This document shows, one piece after another, positions 8,890 to 17,374 of a stretch of 53,795 nucleotides of DNA (its first letter is position 1; each line of letters begins with the position of its first letter). The stretch spans positions 1 to 53,795 of the forward strand of contig NZ_WEHX01000006.1 of NCBI RefSeq assembly GCF_009183815.1, given 5' to 3'. The notes under the pieces are model-generated. The model did no database searches. It was given only the letters and a program-made list of their open reading frames with translations, and was not told where the DNA came from. The DNA comes from Sutterella seckii. GTDB lineage: Bacteria > Pseudomonadota > Gammaproteobacteria > Burkholderiales > Burkholderiaceae_F. Made by a program: the position numbers and the translations under genes.

Positions 8890-10047
8890 TCAGTCAAGGC
8901 GCTTCCTGGTCGCAGCGAGCGCGAGGGCAAGGAAGAGGACCACCCAGGCGGCGAGGACGGCGAGGTTTGAGAGCACGATGTGCTCCGGACCTCCCGAGAG
9001 ATAGAGAATCTTCACGGACTCGATCGCGTAGGTGGGGGGCATCATGTGGCCGACCGCCGAAATAAAGGCGGGGACGCTGCGAAGGTCGAAGAGGTACCCG
9101 GAGAGAATGAGGGACGGGAGGTAGCTTCCGATTACGGCGAGCTGGATCGCGACGAACTGGCTCTTCAGAAAGGCGGAGAGGAAAAGTCCGAAGCTTACGG
9201 CCCAGGCGGTATAAAAGAGCATCGTGAGCGCGAGAAGAAAGAGGCTTCCGCGCACCGGAGCGTCGAAAATGAAGACGGCCGTGAGGAAGGTGAGGAGGCT
9301 TCCGACGGCAATCAGGGCGTAGTTCGCGAGGAACTTCGAGAGCACGATCTCAAGCGAAGTCGCGGGGGTGATCGCGAGCGTCTCCATCGTTCCCCGCTCC
9401 CACTCGCGGGCGATGACGATGCTTCCGAGGAAGCTCGCTGAAAGCGTGAGGACGACGATGGAGAGTCCGGGAACGAGGTACCAGGCGGAGGTATTGGCTT
9501 CGTTGAACCAGGAGCGCGAAAGCATCATGACGCCGCCCGTACTGCCCGCGCCGCTCACGCCCGTCATGGCGGCGCCGTCCTCGCGGAGAGCGATCTTTTC
9601 CTGAAGAAGCGCAACCGCAGCTTTCGCATAGGTGCGGATGATCGTTGCGGCGCTCGCATCAACGCCGTGGATCGTGAGGCCGATCACGGCTTCGCCGCGC
9701 GACGCGTCGCGTTCAAAGCCCTGCGGGATGTCGATGATCGCCTCGATCCGGCGGGCGGAAAGAAGCGCCTCGGCTTCCGTTCTGTTTCTAAGCGTCGTGA
9801 TGTCGAAGTAGCGGCTCCCGACGAATTCCTGGGTGAGCGCCCGTGCGAGGGGCGTCGCTTCGCTTTCGACGACGGCCGCGGGGACCCGGGTGAGGTCCAT
9901 CGAGAGGCCCCAGCCGAAAAGAAGAATCAGAATGACGGGGAGGATGGTGCCGAGGAAGATGGTCGCCGGATCGCAGACCATCTGCTGGAATTCCTTCAAG
10001 AGAAGCGTCATGAACCGCACCGGAGAAAAGCCTTGCATCTGCGTCAT
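8890..10047 (-). CDS. ybhS: ABC-2 type permease, YbhS-like
   Basis: 385 residues with the same plan as its neighbour: FMTLLLKEFQQMVCDP before helix 1, a periplasmic domain of ~130 residues, then five C-terminal helices. The REWERGTMETLAITPATS loop is the ABC-2 hallmark. Its start overlaps the ATPase stop by 4 bp (ATGA), showing translational coupling. The two permeases are clearly paralogous but diverged, as in ybhS/ybhR. Inner membrane. Confidence 0.85.
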   Translation of the reverse strand: MTQMQGFSPVRFMTLLLKEFQQMVCDPATIFLGTILPVILILLFGWGLSMDLTRVPAAVVESEATPLARALTQEFVGSRYFDITTLRNRTEAEALLSARRIEAIIDIPQGFERDASRGEAVIGLTIHGVDASAATIIRTYAKAAVALLQEKIALREDGAAMTGVSGAGSTGGVMMLSRSWFNEANTSAWYLVPGLSIVVLTLSASFLGSIVIAREWERGTMETLAITPATSLEIVLSKFLANYALIAVGSLLTFLTAVFIFDAPVRGSLFLLALTMLFYTAWAVSFGLFLSAFLKSQFVAIQLAVIGSYLPSLILSGYLFDLRSVPAFISAVGHMMPPTYAIESVKILYLSGGPEHIVLSNLAVLAAWVVLFLALALAATRKRLD

Positions 10048-11825
10048 GACTGATTCTCCGCTTCTTCGCGGTTCCTGCGCGCCCGGGTCACGATGGAGAT
10101 GAAGGCCTCCTCAATGCTCGATGCCCCGGTTTCCTTCCGGACTTCCGAGGGGGTTCCGAGCGTAAGCACCCGGCCCGCATCCTGAATGAGGAAGCGGTCG
10201 CAGTATTCGGCTTCTTCAAGGAAGTGCGTCGTGACGATGACGGTGGTGCCCGCTTCCGCGAGGCCGACGATCCGCCGCCAGAAGGCGCGCCGGGCGGCGA
10301 TGTCGGCGCCTGACGTTGCCTCATCGAGGAAAAGTATGGCCGGCCTGTGAATCAGAGCGCAGGCAAGCGCAAGCTCGCGCTTGGCGCCCAGTGGGAGCTC
10401 CCGAGTGATGGATTCGAGCCGCTCTCCGAGGTCGCTCCCCGTCGTGAGCTCCTCTATCCGGTCTTCAAGCTGCCGGCCGGCGACGCCGAAGCAGGCGCCG
10501 AAATATTCAAGATTCTGCCGGGCGGAGAGCTGCGCGTAGAGCGAAAACTTCTGCGCGACGTAGCCCACCTTGGCGCGCGCAGCGCTCCTTGCCGTCCTCA
10601 GGTCGGAGCCCGTGACGGAAATCGTGCCGCCCGAAGCCGGCAGAAGCCCGCAGAGCATGCGGAAGGTCGTGGTCTTCCCGGCCCCATTGGGACCAAGGAG
10701 TCCGAAGATCTCGCCCTTCTTCACGGAAAAGCTCGTGTCCTCGACCGCCGTGAAGCTCCCGAACCGGCGGGAGATGTTTCTCGCGACCACCGCGTCCGGC
10801 TCCTCAACCGAATAGGCGGGCGGGAGAATCCGGAGCGCGTCGGTTTTGGCGGCAAGCGGAAAGGTGAGAGCGCAGTAGGCGTCTTCGAGGGCGGGCGTTC
10901 TGGAAGAGAGCGCTGCGCCGTCCGGGAGTTCCCGGGGCGCATCAACAGCGTCTTCCGGAGCAAGCAGGTTGACGGCGTCGCCGTGCGGAACGGCATCAAG
11001 CCAGGGGGCCCTGGGGTCCGCAGCCCGGACTTCGCGCATGAGCGTTCGTGCGAGCGGAAGTGTTCTGCGTTCGTCTCGGGCCCTTGCGAGCCAGGTCCGG
11101 CCCTGAGTTTCCCGCGCGAGCGCCTTCGGGTCGCCCTCCGCAATGAGGCGCCCCGACGAAATAAGGATCGTCCGGTCGGCGGCCTCCGCCTCGTCGAGAT
11201 ACGCCGTGGAGACGAGCACCGTCATTCCGGTGCGGTCCCGCATGTCCCGGAGAATGCGCCAGAGCTCGCGGCGCGAGAGCGGATCAACGCCCACGGTCGG
11301 CTCGTCAAGAAGGAGTAGTTTAGGTTCCGCGAGGAGCGAGCAGGAGAGCCCGAGCTTCTGCTTCATGCCGCCCGAGAGCTTCCCGGCCTCGCGGGATTCG
11401 AAGCCCCTCAGGCCCGAGAGCGTCATGAGGTCCCGAAACCGCGCTTCGAGCGCTTTCTCGCGGATGCCTCTCAGGGCGCCGAAGATCCGGAAGTTTTCCC
11501 AGACGGAAAGCTCTTCATAGAGGCCGAAGCGCTGCGGCATGAAGCCGAGCATGGCGACGAAGTCCGGATCATCGGTGTCGGGCTTTTTGCCGAAGAGCGA
11601 GATTTCGCCGTCGTCCGGCGTGAGGATCCCGGCAAGGAGCCTCAGAAGCGTCGTCTTCCCCGCGCCGTCCGGGCCGATGAGGCTCACGATGGCGCCGGGC
11701 TCAGGCAATACGACCGAGAGATTGTCGACGGCGGCAAAAGGCTTCCCGTCAGGACCCCGGAAGGTTTTTCTGAGGTTCCTGATTTCGACGGGAAGTGAAC
11801 GGGCGTCAGTCATCCTCTGCTTCAT
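10044..11825 (-). CDS. ybhF: ABC exporter ATPase with two fused nucleotide-binding domains, YbhF-like
   Basis: 593 residues with two complete ABC domains. NBD1: Walker A GPDGAGKT at 51-58, signature LSGGMKQ at 150-156, Walker B LLLDEPTVG. NBD2: Walker A GPNGAGKT at 378-385, Walker B LFLDEATSG at ~497-505. The NBD2 signature is changed to LPLGAKRE (477-484), so one of the two composite ATP sites is probably weak, as in several asymmetric ABC exporters. A ~100-residue linker separates the NBDs. Overlaps both the upstream fusion protein gene and the downstream permease by 4 bp. Powers the YbhS/YbhR channel. Confidence 0.9.
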   Translation of the reverse strand: MKQRMTDARSLPVEIRNLRKTFRGPDGKPFAAVDNLSVVLPEPGAIVSLIGPDGAGKTTLLRLLAGILTPDDGEISLFGKKPDTDDPDFVAMLGFMPQRFGLYEELSVWENFRIFGALRGIREKALEARFRDLMTLSGLRGFESREAGKLSGGMKQKLGLSCSLLAEPKLLLLDEPTVGVDPLSRRELWRILRDMRDRTGMTVLVSTAYLDEAEAADRTILISSGRLIAEGDPKALARETQGRTWLARARDERRTLPLARTLMREVRAADPRAPWLDAVPHGDAVNLLAPEDAVDAPRELPDGAALSSRTPALEDAYCALTFPLAAKTDALRILPPAYSVEEPDAVVARNISRRFGSFTAVEDTSFSVKKGEIFGLLGPNGAGKTTTFRMLCGLLPASGGTISVTGSDLRTARSAARAKVGYVAQKFSLYAQLSARQNLEYFGACFGVAGRQLEDRIEELTTGSDLGERLESITRELPLGAKRELALACALIHRPAILFLDEATSGADIAARRAFWRRIVGLAEAGTTVIVTTHFLEEAEYCDRFLIQDAGRVLTLGTPSEVRKETGASSIEEAFISIVTRARRNREEAENQS

Positions 11826-12805
11826 TTCCCGGGAATGAAGTCGACGGTGACGGGCTGGCCGAGGCGCAGGCGGTTTTCCGGATCAGCCGCTTCAAGGCGG
11901 ACTTCGTAAACGAGCGCGGTGCGCAGTTCCGCCGTCTGCACCGTCTTGGGCGTGAACTCCGCGGTGCTCGAGATCCAGCTCACGCGCGCATTGAGGGACC
12001 CGATCGTGTCGGTGGAAATGAGGGCCTCGGCGCCTTCCTTCACGAGGCCGAGCTGATTTTCAGTCACGTACGTCCGGATCCACTTGGGCGAGACGATGGA
12101 GAGCTGATAGATCGTTCTCGAGGGAGACGCCATGTCGCCGGGTTCGGCCAGACGCGTGCGGATGATGCCGTCCGCAGGAGCTTTGAGGATGGAAGCCTTC
12201 TCGATCTGATAGTCGAGCGAGGCGACGGCCGCCTGCGCAGATTTGGCTGCAGCTTCCGCAGAAGCGACTTCCTGCGGGCGAAGTCCGGATTCAAGCGCAT
12301 GGAGCTGCGCTTCGGAAGCCTTCAGTTCGCGGCGGGCGGCTTCGAGCGACATCTCAGCATCATCGAGGTTCTGCCGGCTCGAGACGTTCGCCCGGGCGAG
12401 TTCCTTCTGGCGTACGTAGGTGCGGCGGGCGAGCTCGAGACGGGATTGAAGGGCAAGCGTCTGCGCGCGCTGCGCCTCGATATCCTCGGCGCGATATCCT
12501 TCGCGAGAGAGAGAGGCCTGCGCCTCGGCGCGCTCAAGCTCTGCCTGAGCCCGATCGCGCTCAATTCTGAGGGCTTCCGTATCGAGCTTCCCGATGATCT
12601 CTCCCGCCTTCACCGGAGCTCCCTCCTGAGGGCCAAGCTTCAGAATGCGGCCTGATGCCTCGAAGGCGAGCGAAATCTGACGCGTATCGACGTTCCCCCA
12701 GGCGCGCGTGAGCGGGGCCTTGTCCTCATGGTTCCTCAGCCACCAGGCGGTTCCCGCAAGGAGAGCAATGAGAACGAGGACAAAGGCAATTCGCAGGGCT
12801 TTCAT
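11822..12805 (-). CDS. ybhG: HlyD-family membrane fusion protein, YbhG-like
   Basis: 327 residues. An N-terminal signal anchor (RIAFVLVLIALLAGTAWWL) is followed by the first half lipoyl motif (GRILKLGPQEGAPVKAGEIIG). A long alpha-helical hairpin rich in Glu/Ala/Arg occupies ~75-185, then the second half lipoyl (ASILKAPADGIIRTRLAEPGD) and a beta-barrel (RLGQPVTVDFIPGK). This is the periplasmic adaptor linking the inner-membrane ABC channel to an outer-membrane duct. First gene of the operon, in the order fusion protein - double ATPase - two permeases, identical to E. coli ybhGFSR. E. coli has a TetR regulator (CecR) upstream; none is present here. No clear SD precedes the ATG. Confidence 0.88.
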   Translation of the reverse strand: MKALRIAFVLVLIALLAGTAWWLRNHEDKAPLTRAWGNVDTRQISLAFEASGRILKLGPQEGAPVKAGEIIGKLDTEALRIERDRAQAELERAEAQASLSREGYRAEDIEAQRAQTLALQSRLELARRTYVRQKELARANVSSRQNLDDAEMSLEAARRELKASEAQLHALESGLRPQEVASAEAAAKSAQAAVASLDYQIEKASILKAPADGIIRTRLAEPGDMASPSRTIYQLSIVSPKWIRTYVTENQLGLVKEGAEALISTDTIGSLNARVSWISSTAEFTPKTVQTAELRTALVYEVRLEAADPENRLRLGQPVTVDFIPGK

Positions 12806-12848
12806 GGTTGGAACCGGAGAGAGGAAAAAAGAGGCTCAGGGAAATTTT

Positions 12849-12874
12849 AGCGGGCTTCCCCGGAATAGCCCGCT
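12849..12874. promoter_or_regulatory. Inverted repeat in leader of ybhGFSR-type operon
   Basis: AGCGGGCT at 12849-12856 pairs perfectly with AGCCCGCT at 12867-12874 around a 10-nt loop, 44 bp upstream of the ybhG start. No U-tract follows on either strand, so an operator or leader hairpin is more likely than a terminator. Confidence 0.4.
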
Positions 12875-13075
12875 TCGGGGAGAGGAGTGCGGCCGGTCAA
12901 ACTGAAGGGACGTTCGAAAAAGCAGCCGATACGTGGTGAAAAAGCCAAATAGAAGCTCTGCGGATCGGCATCGGGGGATAAGGCTACGTTAAGATGATGC
13001 CTCACGCGCTTCCTTCATCCCCGGGCATTGGTTTCCGGGACTCCAGGAAGACGTCGGGTTTACAGAGGGGTTTAC

Positions 13076-13585
13076 ATGCTTTCCATCCGTGCGGCTTCGC
13101 CGGCCGATGTCGACATCGTTACTGAGATCGAAGCGAAGTGCTTTCCGCCTGCGGAAAGGGCGAGCAGAGAGCGCTTCGTCGAGCGTCTCAACGCTTTTTC
13201 CGACTGCTTTCTCATTCTGATGAAGGACGATCGTCCCGTCGGCCTGATCGACGGCATGGTGACGGACAACCGCACGATCTGCGACGAGATGTTCGCCGAC
13301 GCGAAGATGCATAACCCCGACGGCCACTGGCAGTCGATCTTCGGCCTTGCCGTCATCCCCGAGGAGCAGCATCAGGGCTATGCCTCCGCATTGATGCGCG
13401 CCTTTATTGAAAAGGCCCGTCAGGAAGGGCGCGACGGCGTGATCCTCACCTGCAAGAAGCACCTCATTGACTTCTATTCAGGCTTCGGATTCGTCAACTG
13501 CGGCATTTCGAAGTCCGTCCACGGCGGCGCCGTCTGGTACGACATGGAGCTCGACTTCCGCGCGGCGAAGCGCGATGACGAATAA
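13076..13585 (+). CDS. GNAT-family N-acetyltransferase
   Basis: 169 residues from ATG 13076, chosen because AGAGGGG lies 6 bases upstream and the protein then opens with the family pattern MLSIRAASPADVDIV. Acetyl-CoA-binding motif A is IFGLAVIPEEQHQGYASALM (V-x-P-x-x-Q-x-x-G-x-A form of Q/R-x-x-G-x-G/A). Motif B is LIDFYSGFGFVNCG. Similar proteins of unknown target are common in anaerobes; a small amine or amino-acid acceptor is likely but unproved. Single-gene unit followed by a strong terminator. Confidence 0.88.
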   Translation: MLSIRAASPADVDIVTEIEAKCFPPAERASRERFVERLNAFSDCFLILMKDDRPVGLIDGMVTDNRTICDEMFADAKMHNPDGHWQSIFGLAVIPEEQHQGYASALMRAFIEKARQEGRDGVILTCKKHLIDFYSGFGFVNCGISKSVHGGAVWYDMELDFRAAKRDDE

Positions 13586-13611
13586 CTGTCTGATCGCTCT
13601 CCATTAAAGAA

Positions 13612-13653
13612 GCGCCCGGAGTTCCTTAACGAGGATTCCGGGCGCCTGCTTTT
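13612..13653 (+). terminator. Intrinsic terminator
   Basis: Stem GCGCCCGGA (13612-13620) with TCCGGGCGC (13637-13645), then CTGCTTTT. It ends the acetyltransferase transcript and also lies just after the converging hipA-like gene. Confidence 0.8.
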
Positions 13654-13685
13654 CGGGGTCTGGGCTCGCCAGGCGTTAACTGGCC

Positions 13686-15011
13686 TCAATAGGCTTCAAA
13701 GCCCGGAGCCAGCATTTCGGCTTCCGCTGCATCGGCGCCGAGCTCGAGCGCCCGGTCTTCCCAGAAGGAGAGCACCCGGCGCATTTCCTGGGCGCCCGCC
13801 TTGGCGTCGGCAAGCGTCATGGCAAAGTAGGGCGCAAGGCGGATCGCATCATCGAGCGACGCGAGAGGCCGCCGCCCGTCAACGGTCATCATGCGCGCGG
13901 CTCCCGAGGCAGGCGAAAATCCATGCGTTTTCGCAAGACGCCAGCCTAAATCCGTACGGTAGAAGAGCCATTTTTCGCCTCTGTCCTCTGCGCCCGTGAG
14001 AAGCGAGAAGACCATGCGCCGCCAGACCTGCGGCAGATCAAGCTTCGGCGCCGCTCCCTCCCGGTTGAGAATGTCGGCAATCCCGAGATAGGACACGGAT
14101 CTTTCTGGCGACAGGGTGCGCGCTGAGAGCGTAAAGCGCTTTCTGCCTTCATTACGGTCGGCGCGGTCGGCAAAGAGGGCGCGTGCTCCCATGGTGTCGG
14201 CGAGCCTCGTTTCAACGCATTCAATGCCGCAGTCCCGGGCGAGCCGCATGAAGACCTCACGCCAGAGGGGCGCATCGATCAGATCGGAATAGCGCCTGAG
14301 CGTGAGCGCCTTTTCGTCATTCCCGGAGACTACGACCTGCGCCGTATGACGGCCGGGGAGGGCAGTGGCGGATGAGAGATCAATGAGGGCCTTCAGATTG
14401 GCTCTGCCTCGTTCTTCTGCATGAAGCGCATAGAGAATGCTTTCAAGACTCGAGGACTCATTCGGAATTCGGGAGGCGCTCCCTGCCTGAACGCCGTCAG
14501 TATAGAATTCGGCTCCTCCCGCGTGCGCATCCCGATGCGGGAGAAGGAGCGAGAGCATTTCCATATCGCCCGCATTGCGGAATGCCTCTGACCCGTCCAT
14601 TACTTTTGATCCGGCCGCTCGTGCGGATTGAAAGATGGATCCGGATTGGGGCGACAGCGCACGATCAGCGAGAAACCCGAATAGCTTCTTTCCGCGGGAA
14701 GGGAGCTTTATTCCATTTTCAAGCGGAAGGTCAGCGCCCAATGCGAAGCCCGATTCAATCCATTCAGACGAATAGCGGAATCTCGGAAGAAGCGGCTGAT
14801 TGATTCCTGATGGAGATGCAATTCTCTCTCTGCTGCTCCTGACGGCTTTTTTCTTCTTTTCTCTTTTTAATGATCCATTATCAGATTCATTGGAATCTGA
14901 TTCCAGTTCATTTCTTTCCTTATTCAGAGGGAAGAAAAGTTCTCCGATCAAAAGCGCTCCGGAGGAGGCCGAGGAACGGACTTCCCAGCGCCTGAATTCG
15001 ATCTGCTTCAT
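13686..15011 (-). CDS. HipA-like protein with altered kinase motifs
   Basis: 441 residues. Residues ~80-125 match the HipA N-terminal domain (FRYSSEWIESG, LPLENG, FGFLAD). Further on, LARDCGIECVETRL and SYLGIADIL match the HipA kinase fold. Where active HipA has N-T-D-x-H-x-K-N, this protein has A-E-D-R-G-E-K-W (Asp343, Lys347 kept; Asn, His, last Asn changed). Where HipA has P-x-Y-D-L, it has K-T-H-G-F, so the second metal-binding Asp is missing. The usual ATP-binding Lys region reads LTLRRYS. HipA toxins phosphorylate GltX; whether this one can is doubtful. Residues ~25-65 form a polar, Lys/Ser-rich insert. Lies 69 bp after the HipB-like gene, the usual antitoxin-toxin order. Confidence 0.75.
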   Translation of the reverse strand: MKQIEFRRWEVRSSASSGALLIGELFFPLNKERNELESDSNESDNGSLKREKKKKAVRSSRERIASPSGINQPLLPRFRYSSEWIESGFALGADLPLENGIKLPSRGKKLFGFLADRALSPQSGSIFQSARAAGSKVMDGSEAFRNAGDMEMLSLLLPHRDAHAGGAEFYTDGVQAGSASRIPNESSSLESILYALHAEERGRANLKALIDLSSATALPGRHTAQVVVSGNDEKALTLRRYSDLIDAPLWREVFMRLARDCGIECVETRLADTMGARALFADRADRNEGRKRFTLSARTLSPERSVSYLGIADILNREGAAPKLDLPQVWRRMVFSLLTGAEDRGEKWLFYRTDLGWRLAKTHGFSPASGAARMMTVDGRRPLASLDDAIRLAPYFAMTLADAKAGAQEMRRVLSFWEDRALELGADAAEAEMLAPGFEAY

Positions 15012-15080
15012 AGTGGAAAAGGAATGAAAGTCGTGAAGAGAGAAGAATTAATTCTGATTTTCTTCCGTCGCTGAATGAAA

Positions 15081-15398
15081 TCAGGAGGAGAGGGAAGGCT
15101 TCTTTTTCTGACGGATTCTCCGGGGAAGATTCTTCTCTTCCATCAGGAGACCCGCATCATCATTCTCAGAGGATGCAAGAGAAGAGAGGAGGGGGAGAAG
15201 GCCGACGGCGTTCAGTATGGAGGCAATGTTTCCGATCGAAACGCCGCAGTCGCCGTTCTCCACTTTGGAAAGGGTATTGAGTGAAACTCCGGCGCGTTCT
15301 GCAACGACAGACTGAGGGAGCCGGCGGCGGAGGCGAGCATTCCGGATATTGGCGCCGAGTGTCTGGACGGCGTCCTCAACAGCAATCGATGGTCTCAT
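15081..15398 (-). CDS. HipB-like helix-turn-helix antitoxin/regulator
   Basis: 105 residues with an XRE/Cro-type HTH at ~12-62: LGANIRNARLRRR, SVVAERAGVSLNTLSKVENG, then IASILNAVGL. This is the HipB pattern in which the HTH dimer both binds the toxin and represses its own promoter. The C-terminal tail is Lys/Arg-rich (RRIRQKKKPS), where E. coli HipB has a flexible degradation-prone tail. First gene of the pair; a palindrome lies 39 bp upstream (15437-15453). Confidence 0.82.
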   Translation of the reverse strand: MRPSIAVEDAVQTLGANIRNARLRRRLPQSVVAERAGVSLNTLSKVENGDCGVSIGNIASILNAVGLLPLLSSLASSENDDAGLLMEEKNLPRRIRQKKKPSLSS

Positions 15399-15436
15399 GA
15401 CATGTACTTTAAGATGTGTTATGAGGTTGAATTCAC

Positions 15437-15453
15437 ATAATTATGCGAATTAT
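15437..15453. promoter_or_regulatory. Candidate HipB operator
   Basis: Inverted repeat ATAATT-ATGCG-AATTAT at 15437-15453, upstream of hipB in an AT-rich promoter-like stretch. Spacing and position fit autoregulation by an HTH dimer. Only a single site is obvious. Confidence 0.45.
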
Positions 15454-15603
15454 AAACTTCAAGCATGAAGTGGGCAAGTAATGGATAAAACACCTGAAAA
15501 TGTCAATTTTCAGGCTTCCAGACTGCTTTTCTGTTGCCGCTTTTAATTCTATAAAACGCAACATACGAAGTATTATCAAGTATAACAATGCAGATACAAC
15601 ATC

Positions 15604-15711
15604 TTAAAGATTAAGAAATTTGACGGGAACGACTACGGTCGGCCTTGCACCAGCAGCCAGGAATGCGGTCAGAGTGGCGCATCCAATAAATTGACGCTTC
15701 CTTTGATTCAG
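15604..15711 (-). pseudogene. Remnant of a Tat-type signal peptide
   Basis: A 35-codon frame ends in TAA and opens with CTG after GGGGAGGGGAGG. It reads LNQRKRQFIGCATLTAFLAA, i.e. a basic R-K-R-Q-F-I twin-arginine-like motif and an Ala/Leu hydrophobic stretch, then A-R-P and breaks off. It looks like the first exported segment of a Tat-dependent oxidoreductase whose ATG has become CTG and whose body is lost. The rest of the AT-rich stretch shows no matching flavoprotein or molybdoenzyme coding. Confidence 0.35.
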
Positions 15712-16568
15712 GAACCTCCCCTCCCCGGGTTTGTGCGTCGTCTTCGGAGCAACGGACCATCAATCCAACGCTCTGAATCAAGCTTCCGGATGGAATGAGG
15801 TTCATTGCTGAAGATGCAAGGGAGGAAACAATGTCGGGTTGATTTGATAACGGAAGTGAAATTGAATTCGCATCATTTCTGATGGAGAGAATTCATGATT
15901 AACTGATGAAGAATCAGAATGTGATCGATGAAAAACTAGTCCGCACTGTTGATGAATTTCATTCGTTGAAATCAATGTCGAATCATATAGAGAGGCACTG
16001 AAATTAAATCAAGATGAATAAGCACTAAAATTCATTATTTTTTCATTTCCATGGGAATCGTCTGTGATTCCGATTATGTTCGACTGAATTTTCCATCCTG
16101 TCATTCGAAAATTATCTTGTCCTTGCAGTTGAAATTGATCTGCGTATTCTCTGGAAATTGATCATTGATGACAGACTGACCTGTTACGATTTCCTTATTC
16201 AAATTCTCATCATTTGCAGAGAACCACGCTTCTGTTTCAATTGAGTGAATCATCGTGCAGCCTGGATGCGAATCATCCCTGTCGTCGGTACCGGGATTCT
16301 TCTTTCCTTCAGCACTGAATGTCCCGATGATTCTTTGTCCAGCCTTTCTTCAGCCTCTGAATTACGCCAGCACGCTCCACTTCAATGCGGCTCCGTTTTT
16401 TTCTTACATCCTTGAGCCTCTGAAGGATCAGCAGGAAATACCGGTCCGATCATTACGACGCTGTGAGGTTTCAGCCTTCAGGTCCGGTTTTGGTATTGGC
16501 GTATTGGCAGGCATGCTCTCTTTTCTTCTGATGGCCTTTCATCCAGAGGGCGACATCTCTCGTTACAA
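15712..16568. other. AT-rich non-coding stretch
   Basis: About 860 bases of clearly lower GC than the surrounding genes. A 111-codon frame at 16255-16590 has no SD, no recognisable motif and runs into the operator at 16569, so I do not call it a gene. Candidate decay product or transferred DNA. Confidence 0.5.
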
Positions 16569-16637
16569 GTTCGATATCGAACAATATTGACGATTCGAAA
16601 ATTAAGGATTAACCTTGCCAACAGTTCGATATCGAAC
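16569..16637 (+). promoter_or_regulatory. Promoter flanked by two identical palindromic operators
   Basis: The perfect 14-bp palindrome GTTCGATATCGAAC occurs at 16569-16582 and again at 16624-16637, 55 bp apart (about 5 helical turns). A TTGACG (16587-16592) lies between them, with a poor -10 (TAACCT, 16610-16615) 17 bp further. The arrangement is that of a repressor covering both sides of a promoter for the NAD(P)H-binding gene at 16659. No regulator gene is adjacent. Confidence 0.65.
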
Positions 16638-16658
16638 TACATACAAAGGAAACAAAAC

Positions 16659-17288
16659 ATGTTGAAGATTGCAGTTGTCGGCGCGAACGGCAAGTCCGGC
16701 CGCCTTATTGTCACTGAAGCGCTTCGCCGCGGATACGATGTCACGGCGGTCGTCCGCCATGCGAATGAATCTGGTGCCGGTTCCGTCATTGAGAAGGACG
16801 TTATGGCGCTTACGAAGGAAGATCTGAAGCCTTTTGACGTCGTCGTGGACGCTCTCGGCTTCTGGACCGCGGAGACGATTCCGCTTCACATCACTACGGC
16901 GGAACATCTCTGCGATCTTCTCTCCTGCACTGAAAAGCGCCTCTACATCGTGGGCGGCGCCGGGAGCCTCTGGCTCGACCCTGAGCACACCCGTCAGGTC
17001 GTTGATGAGCCGTCCTTCCCGAAGGAATACTTCCCGCTCGCCGACGCCCAGCGTCGTCAGGTTGCAGCCGTGAAGGCTCGCTCCGACGTTTTGTGGACCT
17101 ATGTGAGCCCGGCAGCCGCGTTCCTCCCGGATGCGCCCGCAACGGGAAAATACGTGCTCGGGAGCGACGCGTTCTCGGTCAACGCCGCGGGCGAGAGCGT
17201 GGTGAGCTATGCCGATTATGCGCTCGCCATGGTTGATCTGATCGCGAAGGGCGGTCATGCGCACGAGCAGGTGTCGGTCCGCTCCTGA
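16659..17288 (+). CDS. NAD(P)H-binding atypical SDR protein (YwnB/NmrA-like)
   Basis: 209 residues from ATG 16659 (AAAGGA upstream). Opens with the Rossmann dinucleotide motif VVGANGKSGR (G-x-x-G-x-x-G) followed by ALRRGYDVTAVVR. It has VVDALGFW and IVGGAGSLW but no catalytic Tyr-x-x-x-Lys of classical SDRs, typical of the atypical SDR5/NAD(P)-binding_10 group. Such proteins are often redox- or stress-inducible; the function is not known. The twin palindromes upstream imply tight repression and induction. Monocistronic, with a strong terminator after it. Confidence 0.85.
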   Translation: MLKIAVVGANGKSGRLIVTEALRRGYDVTAVVRHANESGAGSVIEKDVMALTKEDLKPFDVVVDALGFWTAETIPLHITTAEHLCDLLSCTEKRLYIVGGAGSLWLDPEHTRQVVDEPSFPKEYFPLADAQRRQVAAVKARSDVLWTYVSPAAAFLPDAPATGKYVLGSDAFSVNAAGESVVSYADYALAMVDLIAKGGHAHEQVSVRS

Positions 17289-17313
17289 TGCTCTGACGCC
17301 TTAGGGTTCCAGC

Positions 17314-17352
17314 AAAAAGGCCTTTCCGGCATGAACCGGGAAGGCCTTTTTC
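17314..17352 (+). terminator. Intrinsic terminator
   Basis: Stem AAAAGGCCTTTCCGG with CCGGGAAGGCCTTTT (one G-U pair), ending in a T-run at 17347-17351. Serves the 16659 gene; the A-run also makes it a candidate for the converging DMT gene. Confidence 0.85.
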
Positions 17353-17374
17353 TCGATGTTTTAGTTCTTCGTCT

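Noticed and set aside
16255-16590. 111-codon frame in the AT-rich stretch
   Set aside because: No SD, no motif, and its end overlaps the operator palindrome.
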